Assembly (NCBI GenBank): GCA_029948255.1
Contig: JALIZF010001881.1
Span: 372,001-436,000 of the forward strand
Reading direction: 5' to 3'
DNA from: Telmatactis stephensoni
Lineage: Eukaryota > Cnidaria > Anthozoa > Actiniaria > Isophelliidae
Length of the DNA: 64,000 nt
Shown piece by piece: positions 47,101 to 57,668 of this stretch; position 1 is the stretch's first letter, and each line of letters starts with the position of its first letter. Below the pieces are notes generated by a model that saw only the letters and a list, made by a program, of their open reading frames with translations, made no database searches and was not told where the DNA came from. The translations under genes and the position numbers were made by a program.

Positions 47101-50100
47101 CAGGCACGCTAAGCAGTTTTAAGTATGCTCGTTGATCTTCTCTTTTTCGAAAAATCCTCAAATTTATCACCAGGAACATTTTTTCTTTCCAACTATGATT
47201 TATTGCCATGATTTGTCTATGATTAATTCACGGAAGTTAATGCATAATGACGTGTTGTCACGTCATAACAACGCGTCACGTGGTACAAACTGACCAATCA
47301 GAAAATCAGAATTTGTACAGTGTATGAAAATTGAATAATAATATATGATATATATCCTAAACGTAAATATATTGATATGGTTGTGGATATACCAATGTGG
47401 TTATGAATGCAGATGTGGCGATTAAGATGTTGGATGTGAATATGGATGTTAATGTAGATCTGGATCTTTTTATGCGCGCGGATACGGATGTGGATGTGCT
47501 GATGTGAATAGGGATGTGGATTTGACGATATGGATATATATGGATGTGAATGTACCGATGTGAATGTGCTGATGTGGATGTATGTGGATATGCCAATGTA
47601 GATATGAATGCAGATGTGCCAATTGGGATTTGGATGTGAATATGCATGGATGTTAATGTAGATGTGGATGTGTCAATATGGATATGGAAGTGGTACGTTG
47701 TGCTGATGTGGATGTGCCGATGTGGATATGGATGTGGATATATCGATGTGGATATGGATGTGGATATACCGATGCAGATATCAGTGGATCAAGTGTGGAT
47801 TTAACGATGTGAATGCCATTAAGATGCGCAATTGCAGAAATTTTATGCAAATTAGGCAAATCGTTCGTCGTTCTCTAAATATATTGATAACTTTGTATTA
47901 TTTTTCCGCAATTGCGCACCTCACTCGTAATCTCACAATTTTATTAATTTTTGTTTTGAAGCTATCACGCTTTTTCTTATTCAGTCCAGTAAATTGGTAA
48001 TATCTTTTACAGATTTTAGTGTATGTTACAACTCCAACTACTGTCAGAATGGTGGAGCCTGTGTGGAACGAGGAAATACTTATACATGTCAATGTCAGTT
48101 GAGCGAATTCGTTGGAAACCACTGTGAAATTAGTAAGTATCACGTCTTTAGTAGACGAGCCGGATAGTTTTATCAATGGGCAATTTACGACAGAGATTAG
48201 AAAAGGTAAAGATGCATCTGTATATCATAGTTATGTTGAGTCATTCAGTGGTCAGGCCTACATGGGGTCTAAACTCGCCTTACCTCGCAGCCAGTTAGAG
48301 AGTTAAGGTGAGTTAGGGGAAAATGTCCCTTCCCCAACCCTGCAATTTGAAGCGAGTTAATGGCCCCTCCTTATTTACTTTTATGAAGTCCTATGCGAGC
48401 TAAGGCGAGTTATAAAGGCGAGTTAAATAAAAAATGCTCTTTTGGTATATTGCGATCTAGTGTGAGTAAGTGCGAGTTAAGGCGAGTTTAATCCCCAGAG
48501 TAAGCCTAATGGTCGGTTGTTCGTTGGAAAACACTGTCAAACTAGTATCACGTCTTGTATGAGGATAGTTTTCACACTATAGCCAATTCACTCTAGAAGA
48601 TGAGAAAAGGTTAAAACACATCTGCATATCATAGTTAGTCATTAAGTTAGTCAGTGGCCGATTGTTTGTTAGATTAATGGGTTAGTAAACGGATTGGTTG
48701 ATTGGTTGGTTCGTCCGTTCATTTTATAAAAGGCTTAAAGCTAATAGTAATAATTGTATTCTCATAGAGTGTCCATCGTCAGCTCTGGGAATGACCTCTG
48801 GAAAGATTCCAAACTCTGCTATAACGGCTTCCTCTGATTTTAGCAGCGGTCATGAACCCTGGCGAGCCCGACTCCATAACTACCCTGCCATGCCATACTA
48901 TGCCAATAAGGATACAGGCTCTTGGTCGGCGCAGACCAATCAAGTTGGGGAATACTTACAAATCGATCTTGGTGCCAAGATGTATGTTACCATGGTAGCA
49001 ACCCAAGGAAGACCATACGCGGGTAGCCAATACGTCACAAGGTACAAGCTGGCTTATAAAAATAACAACAACATCTTTGTGGAATATAGCTTGAATGGTG
49101 TCGTGAAGGTAATTAAGATATGTGTCGCTTGTGCGATATTCGCAGCGATTAAGGCTATTTTTAGTAATTTCGCCATGTGCGTGCAAGGCTCCAAACAATA
49201 GAATTTGATTTTTGACGTGCGCGCGGACGGGACCGTTTGCTTTCGGCTTTTGAATTCTATTGTTTGAGAGGCTTGTGCGTGCGATGGCGAAATCATTTAA
49301 AATAGACTTAGCCGCCGCGGTTTTCGGCGAACTCTGACTTTCAAATTCTGCAAATTCTTTCAAATTCTGCGAACTCTGACTTTCAAAAGTCAACCGCTAA
49401 TTTGCGTTTTTGCTTCTGTCAATCAAAAGTAAAAATCACTAATACGAAGAATTATTAATACCAAAAGATAGTATAGCTAAGATATATCGTCTATAGATCC
49501 TACTTGGTCATTTGATAGCATTTTAGGAACTTCTAGTATTGATTTTCTGATGCTTTGTTGAGGTGGGCTGAAGCGAATAGCCAAATTCCAATGGACTGTT
49601 TAAAGGTCAGAGTTCGCAGAATATGGAAAACCGCAGTAAACGAAATCTGTATCTGTTCTTTCTTGTATGTGTGTTGGCCGTACTGTACTGACTGTTGTAG
49701 AGCTGTTATGTTCACATCCTCGGGGACCCCGAGGATGTTATGTTCTTAAAAAATTAAAACTAGAACTTTCCGTCGTTTTAACATATAGTCATTTGAAAAC
49801 TGCTTGAAACTCCACCGTGCATCAATGCCAGCATTCGCCTCTAAATATTTTGTGATACATCCTTTAACATGCATAGGTTTTCATGATCACTCAGTTCTGC
49901 CATACAAACCAAACTCCCCTGCCTCCAAACCTGATCTGCAGAAATTATGTTAATAAGTTAGGGAGTATATATACAAAGCCATTTTCGAGTGAAACTAGGG
50001 AAATAATTCTTGATCTATTACTTCTCACTCTCAACATTGTCGCCATTTTGTTTCCTGGCAGGTCTCATAAACCATTGCGTTTGACTAGCGTAACATATAT

Positions 50101-50315
50101 TTTAAGCTTCTAATGTCGTTTGTATAACGTTAACTGTTCAACGTACGCGTATTTTCGCATGTTTCTAGGTTTTTCAAGGAAATACAGATATGAGTACAGT
50201 TGTTTCCCATCGTCTTCCTAAAGAGATCAAGACTCAATACATACGATTTGTTGTCGTGCAGTGGGTTAACTACATCTCAATGAGGGCAGAGGTATATGGA
50301 TGTCCAGTGGCATAA
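44117..50315 (+). CDS. Gene F, type I: secreted PAN, fibrinogen-like module, EGF, F5/8C protein
   Basis: Five exons: 44117-44414, 44791-44928, 48013-48132, 48768-49108, 50169-50315; 1044 nt, 347 residues. The start at 44117 aligns with genes B and D; the frame is open to an upstream Met at 44075 here only. The signal peptide is two residues shorter (MIALLTSTAILFLANH). Other domains are as in gene B. The F5/8C exon is the most divergent of the type I set: ASSDFSSGH, PYYANKDTGS, RPYAGSQY, plus framework changes (YKLAYKNNNN). Its donor is GTAATT rather than GTGAGA. Introns 2 and 3 are expanded by a minisatellite, MITEs and a partial EGF exon duplication. No type II gene follows. Confidence 0.85.
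44974..45160. mobile_element. 187-bp palindromic MITE in gene F intron 2
   Basis: AGGTTAAC ends. Arms contain ACGAGTGAATTATCGGGATT and its complement around ACTGCACGAGGCGTTAGCC. A short palindrome TAATGGGCCTAAGGGCCCATTA follows at 45166. Confidence 0.75.
45200..46600. other. Intronic DNA of gene F, nothing recognised
   Basis: AT-rich sequence absent from the same intron of genes B and D, so it is an insertion in gene F. No coding similarity or clear termini were seen. Confidence 0.4.
46740..47030. repeat. Tandem repeat of about 195 bp in gene F intron 2
   Basis: ACTTTCTGTTGGATATTTTTTGG...GCCGGCGAA recurs as ACTTTCTATGAGATAGGTTTTGG...GCCGGCGAA. Confidence 0.6.
47375..47800 (+). repeat. GATGTG-type minisatellite in gene F intron 2
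   Basis: Same motif and same intron as 26640-26930, longer array (GTGGATATG, GATGTGCCG units). Confidence 0.85.
48263..48497. mobile_element. MITE in gene F intron 3
   Basis: TGGGGTCTAAACTCGCCTTA at the left, TTAAGGCGAGTTTAATCCCCA at the right, with several GCGAGTTA copies inside. Confidence 0.65.
48515..48660 (+). pseudogene. Duplicated 3' end of the EGF exon and following intron
   Basis: TTCGTTGGAAAACACTGTCAAACTAG at 48520-48545 repeats the end of the EGF exon (48107-48133). It is followed by intron sequence matching 48139 onwards (TATCACGTCTT, GATGAGAAAAGG-like, CATATCATAGTTA). The splice donor is destroyed: GTAAG is missing. Confidence 0.7.
49131..49320. mobile_element. MITE in the F5/8C intron of gene F (complete copy)
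   Basis: Long imperfect inverted arms: GGCTATTTTTAGTAATTTCGCC at the left, GGCGAAATCATTTAAAATAG at the right. The core is bounded by CAATAGAATTTGA and TTGAATTCTATTG. A short tandem TTCGGCGAACTCTGACTTTC follows at 49321-49391. Confidence 0.75.
49711..49741. repeat. Perfect short hairpin
   Basis: ACATCCTCGGGG A CCCCGAGGATGT in intron 4 of gene F. Function unknown; it could be a transposon tip. Confidence 0.55.
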
Positions 50316-50712
50316 CGTGAAAATGGGCATGGATTTAATCTATTATCATATTGTTTTATTGTTTCTGGATTTAATTCATTATCATATTGTACGCATGCAC
50401 GATGTGATTTTTCGAATCGAAAGCTGTGCACAGCTCTGATGTAAGTTACTTAAATTAAGCAACGGAAGCTCGACAACACGAGCGCCTTTTGGATTCTTGT
50501 ACCGAGGAAAATTGAACCTTGAAAATTTTCCCTTGAAATTAATACTAGATAAAGTAGATATAGATAAATAAACATATGATAGAATAAATAGACCAGCTTC
50601 TTGTCGTGCTAATTTTGGCAGTACAGATTAAGGACACAACCCCCCTTCTACATATATATATTCATATATGAATAAGGTATTGATATTGAAATGGTCAGTG
50701 CACAGTCCATAA
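50316..50712. other. 3' flank of gene F, nothing but possible poly(A) signals
   Basis: AATAAA occurs at about 50567 and 50583. No homology to the B-C or D-E spacers was noticed, so the unit 3 copy of a type II gene appears absent or deleted. Confidence 0.4.
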
Positions 50713-51185
50713 TCAACTGCAGGCCAGTATCTTGAAGGTCTGCGCAATGTTCAGCGAACTTGAAAGCATTACTTTCTGCGTCTTTCTAAGGACCAACTTG
50801 CCTCTACTTGCGCCTAACAGTTCCTTTACGCTTTCGCGTACTTCCTTACAGAAGCCATCTGAGACGTCTATAACGATGTTATATTGCATATCTTGTATTT
50901 GGGGAACTGTCTCTTCATCTCTAAACGTACGTAGCGGTGTATATTTCTGCATCTCCTCAATTTTTTTCGCTTCTCTGTTGGCAACTCATCTTAAGTAATG
51001 TGATTTCTTCTCTTCCTTTTCAATGATTCTTGCGTCAATCCTGTTGGCCTTCACCTCTGTTATCTCTGCATACACTGGAACATCCCAAAAGTCTTTTGCT
51101 CGTTGGTTTTCATCACAGGCGGACCATCCTCTCAGTTTGTGGTTTGGGCTTCCTGTGTCACGGTGGAATGGCCGTTGGTTTCAAA
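50713..51185 (-). pseudogene. Decayed retroelement ORF fragment
   Basis: The minus strand holds two reading segments in different frames, separated by a stop after HYLR. One contains CDENQRAKDFWDVPVYAEI and EVKANRIDARIIEKEEKK; the other KYTPLR, QYNIVIDVSDGF and SSSLNIAQTFKIL. I recall this as the C-terminal part of a reverse-transcriptase-bearing element type common in cnidarian genomes, but no RT motifs remain here. Stops and a frame change show it is not functional. Confidence 0.5.
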
Positions 51186-51404
51186 CAAGCTGAAATGTAG
51201 TGCTTTTCGCTGGCGATATTACTTGATTGCTCTACATCTTGAAATTCAAAATATTGTGTCAAAGTAAACTTCAATCCTTATATTTATCAGATATGAATTT
51301 TGTTTTGTCGTGCGATGAGTTTTAAGAGAGTTATTAGAGGGAGACGTACGCTCACTAGTGCAGAAGAAAAATCACAAGTGATAAATCAAAAAAAAAAAAA
51401 AAAA

Positions 51405-51518
51405 AATCAAGGAGATACGAATTTTCAAAAATCGAAATTTTGTATGAAAACACTTACAGTTATGCAAGAGATACCAACAAATTACGATTTTTGAAAATTC
51501 GTATCTCCTTGATTTTTC
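51405..51518. repeat. Hairpin repeat
   Basis: AATCAAGGAGATACGAATTT at the left, AAATTCGTATCTCCTTGATT at the right, preceded by an A tract. Confidence 0.7.
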
Positions 51519-51814
51519 AACTGATATCCTTCAAACTTCACAGTTTTGATGTGCTCTTTCCAGGTATGGTAATTTTTTTTAAGTTGGGAACTTTTGGAAT
51601 TACATGAAAAAGCCGTTAGTATGAAATGACTGTAGCAATTCACAAATACGTCATTTACACGTATAAGATTGCAGAATACGTCTTGGTAACAGTCATATTC
51701 GCATTCAGCATGAAAAATTAGTTTAGAATAGTTATGTTACCAGCCTCTAACCCCGAAAATGCCTTCTGCACTTTTTGCGATCGACTTTTTCAGTTTTGCG
51801 CCTTGTCTATTTTT

Positions 51815-52560
51815 CTTTTTTTCTGATTTCGTCTTGAGAAAAGGCCATTCTTGCGCAATCGGTCACGTGTTGCAGTTCCTGATTGGTTAAGAGCGTAAGA
51901 ATCAACACCCTTCATTCATCATCTTTGAAAGAGTGCGGACTGGCTTCGTTATGAACGCAAGCCAGGAACTTTAGGAATGCAAGATGGCCGACAACAAAGA
52001 AAATAGCTTTCAGAGACAGGCTCTTCCAGCAGTAAAACAATGTAAAGTGGAGCTTTTAACTCGAGATATACCTATACACTTATAAGAGCTTCAGAATGGG
52101 CTGTTATTTTGAGCTTGATCTCCAATACTTTGACTAAATATCAAACTCTAAATTGAGTACTTGAAATGAAGCTCCCGCGATTCAGACTGTTTCCTTTGAG
52201 CTGAAAATCTACAAATTTCTCACCCTACATGTTGCTAAACGAACACACATAGAGGCAAGTCAATTATATTTCTCATTCAAGCATACAAGGGATCTTGAGA
52301 GGTTTTAGTACTGAATTTTAATAGCGAAATTCTGGAACCGACCAATTATATTTATTTTCCATGGAACTAGGTTCTATTTGACCTGGCGCGTTTGGTCATG
52401 TAATGTCATTTATTCATATATAAAACATCTGAAACATGAACGAAAAAATACAAGATTTGTTATTGTGTCAAAAACGCCGTTGTAGAAGTCTTCACAGCAA
52501 ACAATTTAGATATATAGTGAAAGAAAAAGTTTAATAAATTGGTTTATTATCCAACTCATC
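51815..52560 (+). repeat. Dispersed repeat, inverted copy of 4385-5085
   Basis: See 4385-5085. Contains GCAAGATGGCCGAC followed by a 33-codon frame starting MADNKENSF and ending at TAA. Confidence 0.7.
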
Positions 52561-53489
52561 ATAGACGAGTAAAAATATCGCGTGAGTAGGACTGGAGCGA
52601 GTAAAAATATCCAGCGATAGTTTTACTCCTCTATACTGGTTTGACAGGTTTGAGCGTGAAAGCCTGAAAGTTTAGCTAGATTTTCCTCGAAAAATCTTAT
52701 CGAAGTTGGTAAGCTTTAAAATAGTTTTGAATGAAATAATTTCATAAAGTTAAGTCGATTGAACTAAACTCATTGCTGGCATGAGATAATCCAGGAAGAT
52801 TCCTACTGTGAGAAACGATTCAATAAAAATGTGTTGGACGAATTCATATATTAGAGATAGAAAACCGTTTTGGACGTGAAACTAGTCGTCTTCATACCAA
52901 AGTCTTCATACCGAAATATCTTCTAAATGAATTCGTACCAAAAGATTGGAAAACTCCTTTCAGATAAGATTTTGTCAGATGAGTTTCTGTCCCAAGAAAA
53001 CAACCAGTTTTCTATCCCCAATATGAATTAGATTATCTTTTTAACTATATATTTTTCCTAATAACTAAATTATAATCTTTGAAAAGTCAAATTATTTCCG
53101 GATCCCTCTTAATTACAAGAGTTTCTGAGCTGATGTAGATATCTTTTGATATTTGTTATGTAATCCGATCAATTTAGGACCATTTAGTACTAGTTACCCC
53201 GCTAAATAGTCAACGATACCAATTTTTATTGAATCAAATTTATTGAAATTAAACTTTTCTAACAGCCAAAAAGTTTTATATTAAGCTTGGTGGGACCTTG
53301 GGGGAATTTAAACATTTTACCTAAAAAGATCCAAAATCCACTCCCTTAAAAGCATGATCGATCAAAAATTATCAAGATTTTCTAGTTTGTCGTCCTCACC
53401 CTGGCAGGAAAACAATGTAAAAATCTCTGTTTATGAAATTTTCACGCCTTCCACTTCCACATCCCCTCGATCCCTTTCACTTTTTTTCT
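52561..53489. other. Intergenic DNA, nothing recognised
   Basis: AT-rich, with only a weak GAGTAAAAATATC repeat pair at about 52568 and 52610. Confidence 0.45.
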
Positions 53490-54618
53490 TCACATAGGCG
53501 GGCTTCCTGTAGTCTGCCCAAACGATGTCATCGAACGTATCTTAAAATGCGAGTATGGTTCTATAGGATGATGGGGTGGAAAATTGAAGCATATTGAGGG
53601 AGAATTCTTTATAAAATTAGCAGGATCATTAATAAAATCTTGGATCCATGCCTCGCTCTGAAACTCCTTCGGCACATGATAACGCAAAGTTTTTACCATG
53701 GAAGACCAAATTCTCTCGGCGTCTTCGTTGTTTCTAGGATATGGACCATGCGCTACATTCCACGCTTCGACCGGAGTGAACATCACCGCATGTCCGCGGA
53801 ATATAATTTCAACGGCGGCAATAACATAGCGTTGGCTATGCCACCAGCAAATTTTGTCGTACTCGGTAGTGTATGGAAGGATGTAGTTGATTGCGTGCCG
53901 ATGAAATGCATTAAAACCGGCATCAAAATGGACAACAGGGACATATAATGAATTCTGAAGCGCGTTGCTTTTACAAATTTGTCCAATTTTTTTGTTCATA
54001 GTGTCCGCGTTGTGATGACCTTGCCAATTTGACACACCAACTGCTGGCTCGTGAGTGATGAGAAACTCTTCAAATGCACGAAGTGGTGGCCTTGTTTTCA
54101 TAATTTCTGCCGGCGTACGTATAACGTTCTACATGGCCAATCTGAATATCATCGTCTAAAAAGATGTAATATAAATACTGAAGATTTCGAGCTTGGGCCT
54201 TCTGGTAAAGAATATTTCTTCCTTCACTCCATGATGTGTTTTGTCCATAAAGATATTCAGCGTGAGGGGAATTGTTCTCTTTACATGGTCTCTTAAAGCT
54301 CAGAACCAACACATCACATTGGCAAAGACTCGAGTTACCGAGATGATCATTTTGTAAAAGAATCGACGGTAAACATTGCTCTGTTTGAATGAGGTAAATA
54401 AAGTTTTTGTGCTTCACGTCCTGAGGTGGTTCGCGAGCGTCTTGTTCAATTTGCTGTCTGATATTTCTGCTAAACGCTTCAGCTACTTTGAAAGAATTTT
54501 TCTGGTCTTCGCGGAGAAGGACAACAGGGTCCGCATTATTTTTGATTCCACTGAACAAAAAGACAAGAAGGAAAATAAATCCACCAAGAAAGGTAATTTC
54601 CCGCATCCTGTGCCTCAT
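53490..54618 (-). CDS. Type II membrane protein, glycosyltransferase-like, with one frameshift
   Basis: Single-exon gene read on the minus strand from ATG at 54618 to TGA at 53490. The total is 1129 nt, one base more than a multiple of three. The frame changes near 54091-54101, where the first part runs into a stop after NYENKA and the second continues from RAFEEFLITHEP. The N-terminus has a short basic stretch and one membrane helix (FLGGFIFLLVFLF), as in Golgi type II enzymes. Then follow NFIYLIQTEQCLPSILLQ, TSWSEGRN and YIFLDDDIQIGH; a DDD or DxD after hydrophobic residues is the metal and nucleotide-sugar site of GT-A folds. The second half (NWQGHHNAD, CWWHSQRYV, NEDAERIW, ICFNFPPHHP) looks intact. 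The family is not identified with certainty. The frameshift may be a recent mutation or an assembly error. Confidence 0.65.
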
Positions 54619-54678
54619 TTTCAACGTCGTACAATGTATGATAAACTTTATGCAATCAATGTAGGCGATGGATTTCAT

Positions 54679-54963
54679 TATTTCTCTGAATGTAAATACA
54701 TTGATATTGAGACAGCAAGGTATAAATTTTTTATGTAAATTATATAATATGAATGGTAATTTTAAGAAATTTGATAAAAGATCCTTATTTATATATGTTA
54801 TCTATGAATGATAATTCCATTTTATATCAGATTACGTCTTCATTTTGTTCAGTACAAAATCCTAAAGATTGTTAAAAATTATTGTACTTAAAAACTGTAA
54901 TTAATTGTTAGTATGCAAAACGATGTATCTTATGATATAAGCTTAATAAATCATCACCGTTTG
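54679..54963. other. Upstream region of the minus-strand gene, nothing recognised
   Basis: AT-rich. It would hold the promoter of the 54618 gene, but no clear element was seen. Confidence 0.3.
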
Positions 54964-55015
54964 CAGGGGCGGATCCAGGATTATTTTCAGGAGGGGGTGC
55001 ACCATCTTATAAATT
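54964..55015. mobile_element. 5' fragment of the hAT-like MITE family
   Basis: CAGGGGCGGATCCAGGATTA...CAGGAGGGGGTGCACC matches 28829 onwards. No right end was found. Confidence 0.6.
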
Positions 55016-55219
55016 GGTTTATAAAAACTAAGGAATTTTACTCGCTATTTTCACACCTTTAACGGCTAAAAACCTTAATTTCATTTTTGCACGAGACTAT
55101 TTTTCCTACTTATTTGAAAAATTAACTTGATATCTCAGCCATATATCAAATTGGTAGAAAAAGTTAATTACTCTAACCTATAAACAAATGGATTTTTGTA
55201 GCAAATTCTGTTCGAGACT

Positions 55220-55510
55220 TTCTGATAGGAGTCTCGGTACAAAAGTCAAGAAATGAATATAGTCATTACGCTGATCAAAGATGTTTATGTCATTATGTAG
55301 AATATACCTTTAGCTAATATTTTGCAATTGAGGTCGTCTTAGAACTATTATCGTGCGATTTGTAATTCTTTTTCTGAAGACTTGCGCATGCGGTGACACT
55401 ATTTTTTCCCTAAAAACTTGTAAAACGGCATCCATTCAAAGCTGACTATCTCGAAAACGAGCATGGGACACCCCATTTTTCTTTTTATTTCTGGAATCAG
55501 CATTAAATGT
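55220..55510. repeat. Old dispersed repeat, relative of 34140-35640
   Basis: Matches both flanks of the TTAA element of 34311-35155 in order, without that element. Confidence 0.55.
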
Positions 55511-56402
55511 GGAATAAAAAAAACCTTTCAAATGGAGGATTTTTAATTACTTTTTGCAACGTAGTCAGTCTCCTTAAGCGCCGCTTAAGTGAGCCTCCAA
55601 CCGCGCAGATGATCCACGCCACTTAGGGTGCTGGGACATATTTCGTTACTAAGCAACGTGGTTGCAATGTAGCTGTAAAAGCGAGTGCCAGAACTCATTG
55701 ATGTCTTCGATCTTACGATTTTTTGAGGAAATGTCACTTTTGGAATGCCCCCGTTTCTTTGGGTCTTAAAGGTTCGCATTTCTATCGACAGAGCGGGAAA
55801 TAGACGTTTTCACTGAAATTCATTCAACACGATATGCTACAAATTTCTCAAATTATCAGTAGGCCGAAGCTAAGCAAAATAAAGGGTCGAAACATTGTAA
55901 ATGAAAGTCTTCAATCTCCGGTATGCATGCGCAAACAGCTGGTTTTAATTCATTTTAAATTCTATAATTTTTGAGGGGTTTGCAGCTAAAATGATTATTT
56001 TTGTCTTAAAATGTTTTATGTATTATGCTCTACAAAGTAATGGATTGACAAATTGACAGTGATCAGATAGGGACCATTTGATACGGCATCACCCGGTGAT
56101 CGACAACAACAAGCTCTTATTTTTCAAGTTGCTGGGCTTACAAAAGTTTTATTTCTTTATTTTTAGTTAGCCGATTCAATGAATTAAGGTCTTTACTTAT
56201 ACGCTGGTTGCACTACAGGCAGCCAGTGTACATTTGAGGAGCGTCTCGTTAAAAAGTATATTAACGACAACACGTCAATCGCTCTTACCCTATCATGAAA
56301 TTCCATGCCTTTCCAGGTTTCCCATGACCCGCGTACGAAGCCTGTTCTATATGGTTTATTCGTGATTATTTTTAATTTTTCTTTTTTCATACTGTTTAAT
56401 TA
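55511..56402. other. Intergenic DNA, nothing recognised
   Basis: No conserved ORF or clear repeat was seen. Confidence 0.4.
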
Positions 56403-57360
56403 AGGTGGTTCGATATAGTTTTTTATTGACCATGCTTACTTTTTTAATTCCACGAATTGAGTAACTTACTCTTGACTAACCAAACCGGTTTTCACACTAG
56501 TTATTGGACTTAAATCAAAGTTTATATTTTTGTCTATTTCACTTTGATTTGTGTTGCCATAGCGACGGTAAACAAAGATGGCTGAAATCAAATTTTCTAA
56601 AATATTTTCCAAACTCGAGCAGCTCTAGACAAGGTACTATATGGGCAATAAACTACATAATAAAGCAAAGAAATTAAGGCTGAATCGAAAAAAAATTACC
56701 AAGCCGTTTTCGAATAAAACGCGCAAACATAAAATGCAAACTTGCCAATTTCCTGTCCTTTATTCCAAATCACTTCAATCAAAGGGATTTAATTCTATGT
56801 TATCTACTTTACCTTGGTATGTACTTTGTTACATAGTATTTGGGTGCCTGGAATTCTTTGAAATCAAAAGATATTTCAGAAAAACTGATTTCAGTCTTAT
56901 TTTTATGTCGTTGCCATGGTAACACCGATTGCACTGAAACTGACAAAAAACAAAACCTTGACATCAGTTCAACTACTGACAGGAAAATCGTTGTGATTAA
57001 ACTAGGGCAAGCTTATCACTTAATAAGCTAATCAATGAATTTCATTTTTTGAATTGTTTATTTATTCAAAAACTGCTTGGTAAAATTTTTTGAATTCTGC
57101 ATTAATTTCTTTGCCTTAGTGTATAGTTTATTGCCTATGTAGTCCCTTGTCTAGAAGCTTCTAGAGCTGCCCAATTTCGAGAGATATTATAGACAAATTC
57201 ATTTCAGCCATCTTTGTTTACTGTCGCTATGGCAAAACAAATCGAATTGAAATAGACCGTCTTTGATTCAAGTCCAATAACTGGTGTAAAAACTGTTTGG
57301 TCAAGAGTAAGTTGCTCAATTCGTGAAGTGAAAAACGGAAGCATTGTCAATAAAAAAGTA

Positions 57361-57668
57361 GAGCGGTTTTCGTATGAGTGGTAAACTGACCGTACCAGTT
57401 ACGGTCAATGCACGGTACGGTTACGGTCGGAATTTCGAATGTTTTTATAGAGTCGTTTTCGTATGAGTGGGAAACTTACCGCGCCGTACCGTGACCGTGT
57501 CAGTGCCGTAATGTCTATAAAAACATTCGAAATTCATGCCGTAACCGTATCGTATCGTAACCGTACAGTGTTCCCACTCATACGAAAACGACTCTAGACA
57601 CTACGGTACTGACACGGTCACGGTACAGTACGGTCAGTTTCCCACTCATGCTCATACGAAAACCGCTC
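57361..57668. mobile_element. MITE inserted at TA in the right arm of the long-TIR element
   Basis: GAGCGGTTTTCGTATGAGTGG and its complement at the ends, TA on both sides (57359-57360, 57669-57670). GGTACGGTTACGG-like internal repeats. It contains a second copy of its own family. Confidence 0.85.
57450..57594. mobile_element. Inner MITE nested in the 57361 MITE
   Basis: GAGTCGTTTTCGTATGAGTGGG and its complement, with TA at 57448-57449 and 57595-57596. The host sequence rejoins as TTTTTATAGACACTACGG, the family's normal interior. Confidence 0.85.

Noticed and set aside
53640..54738. Plus-strand ORFs at 53640-53948, 54051-54296 and 54376-54738
   Set aside because: They are antisense shadows of the minus-strand glycosyltransferase-like gene.
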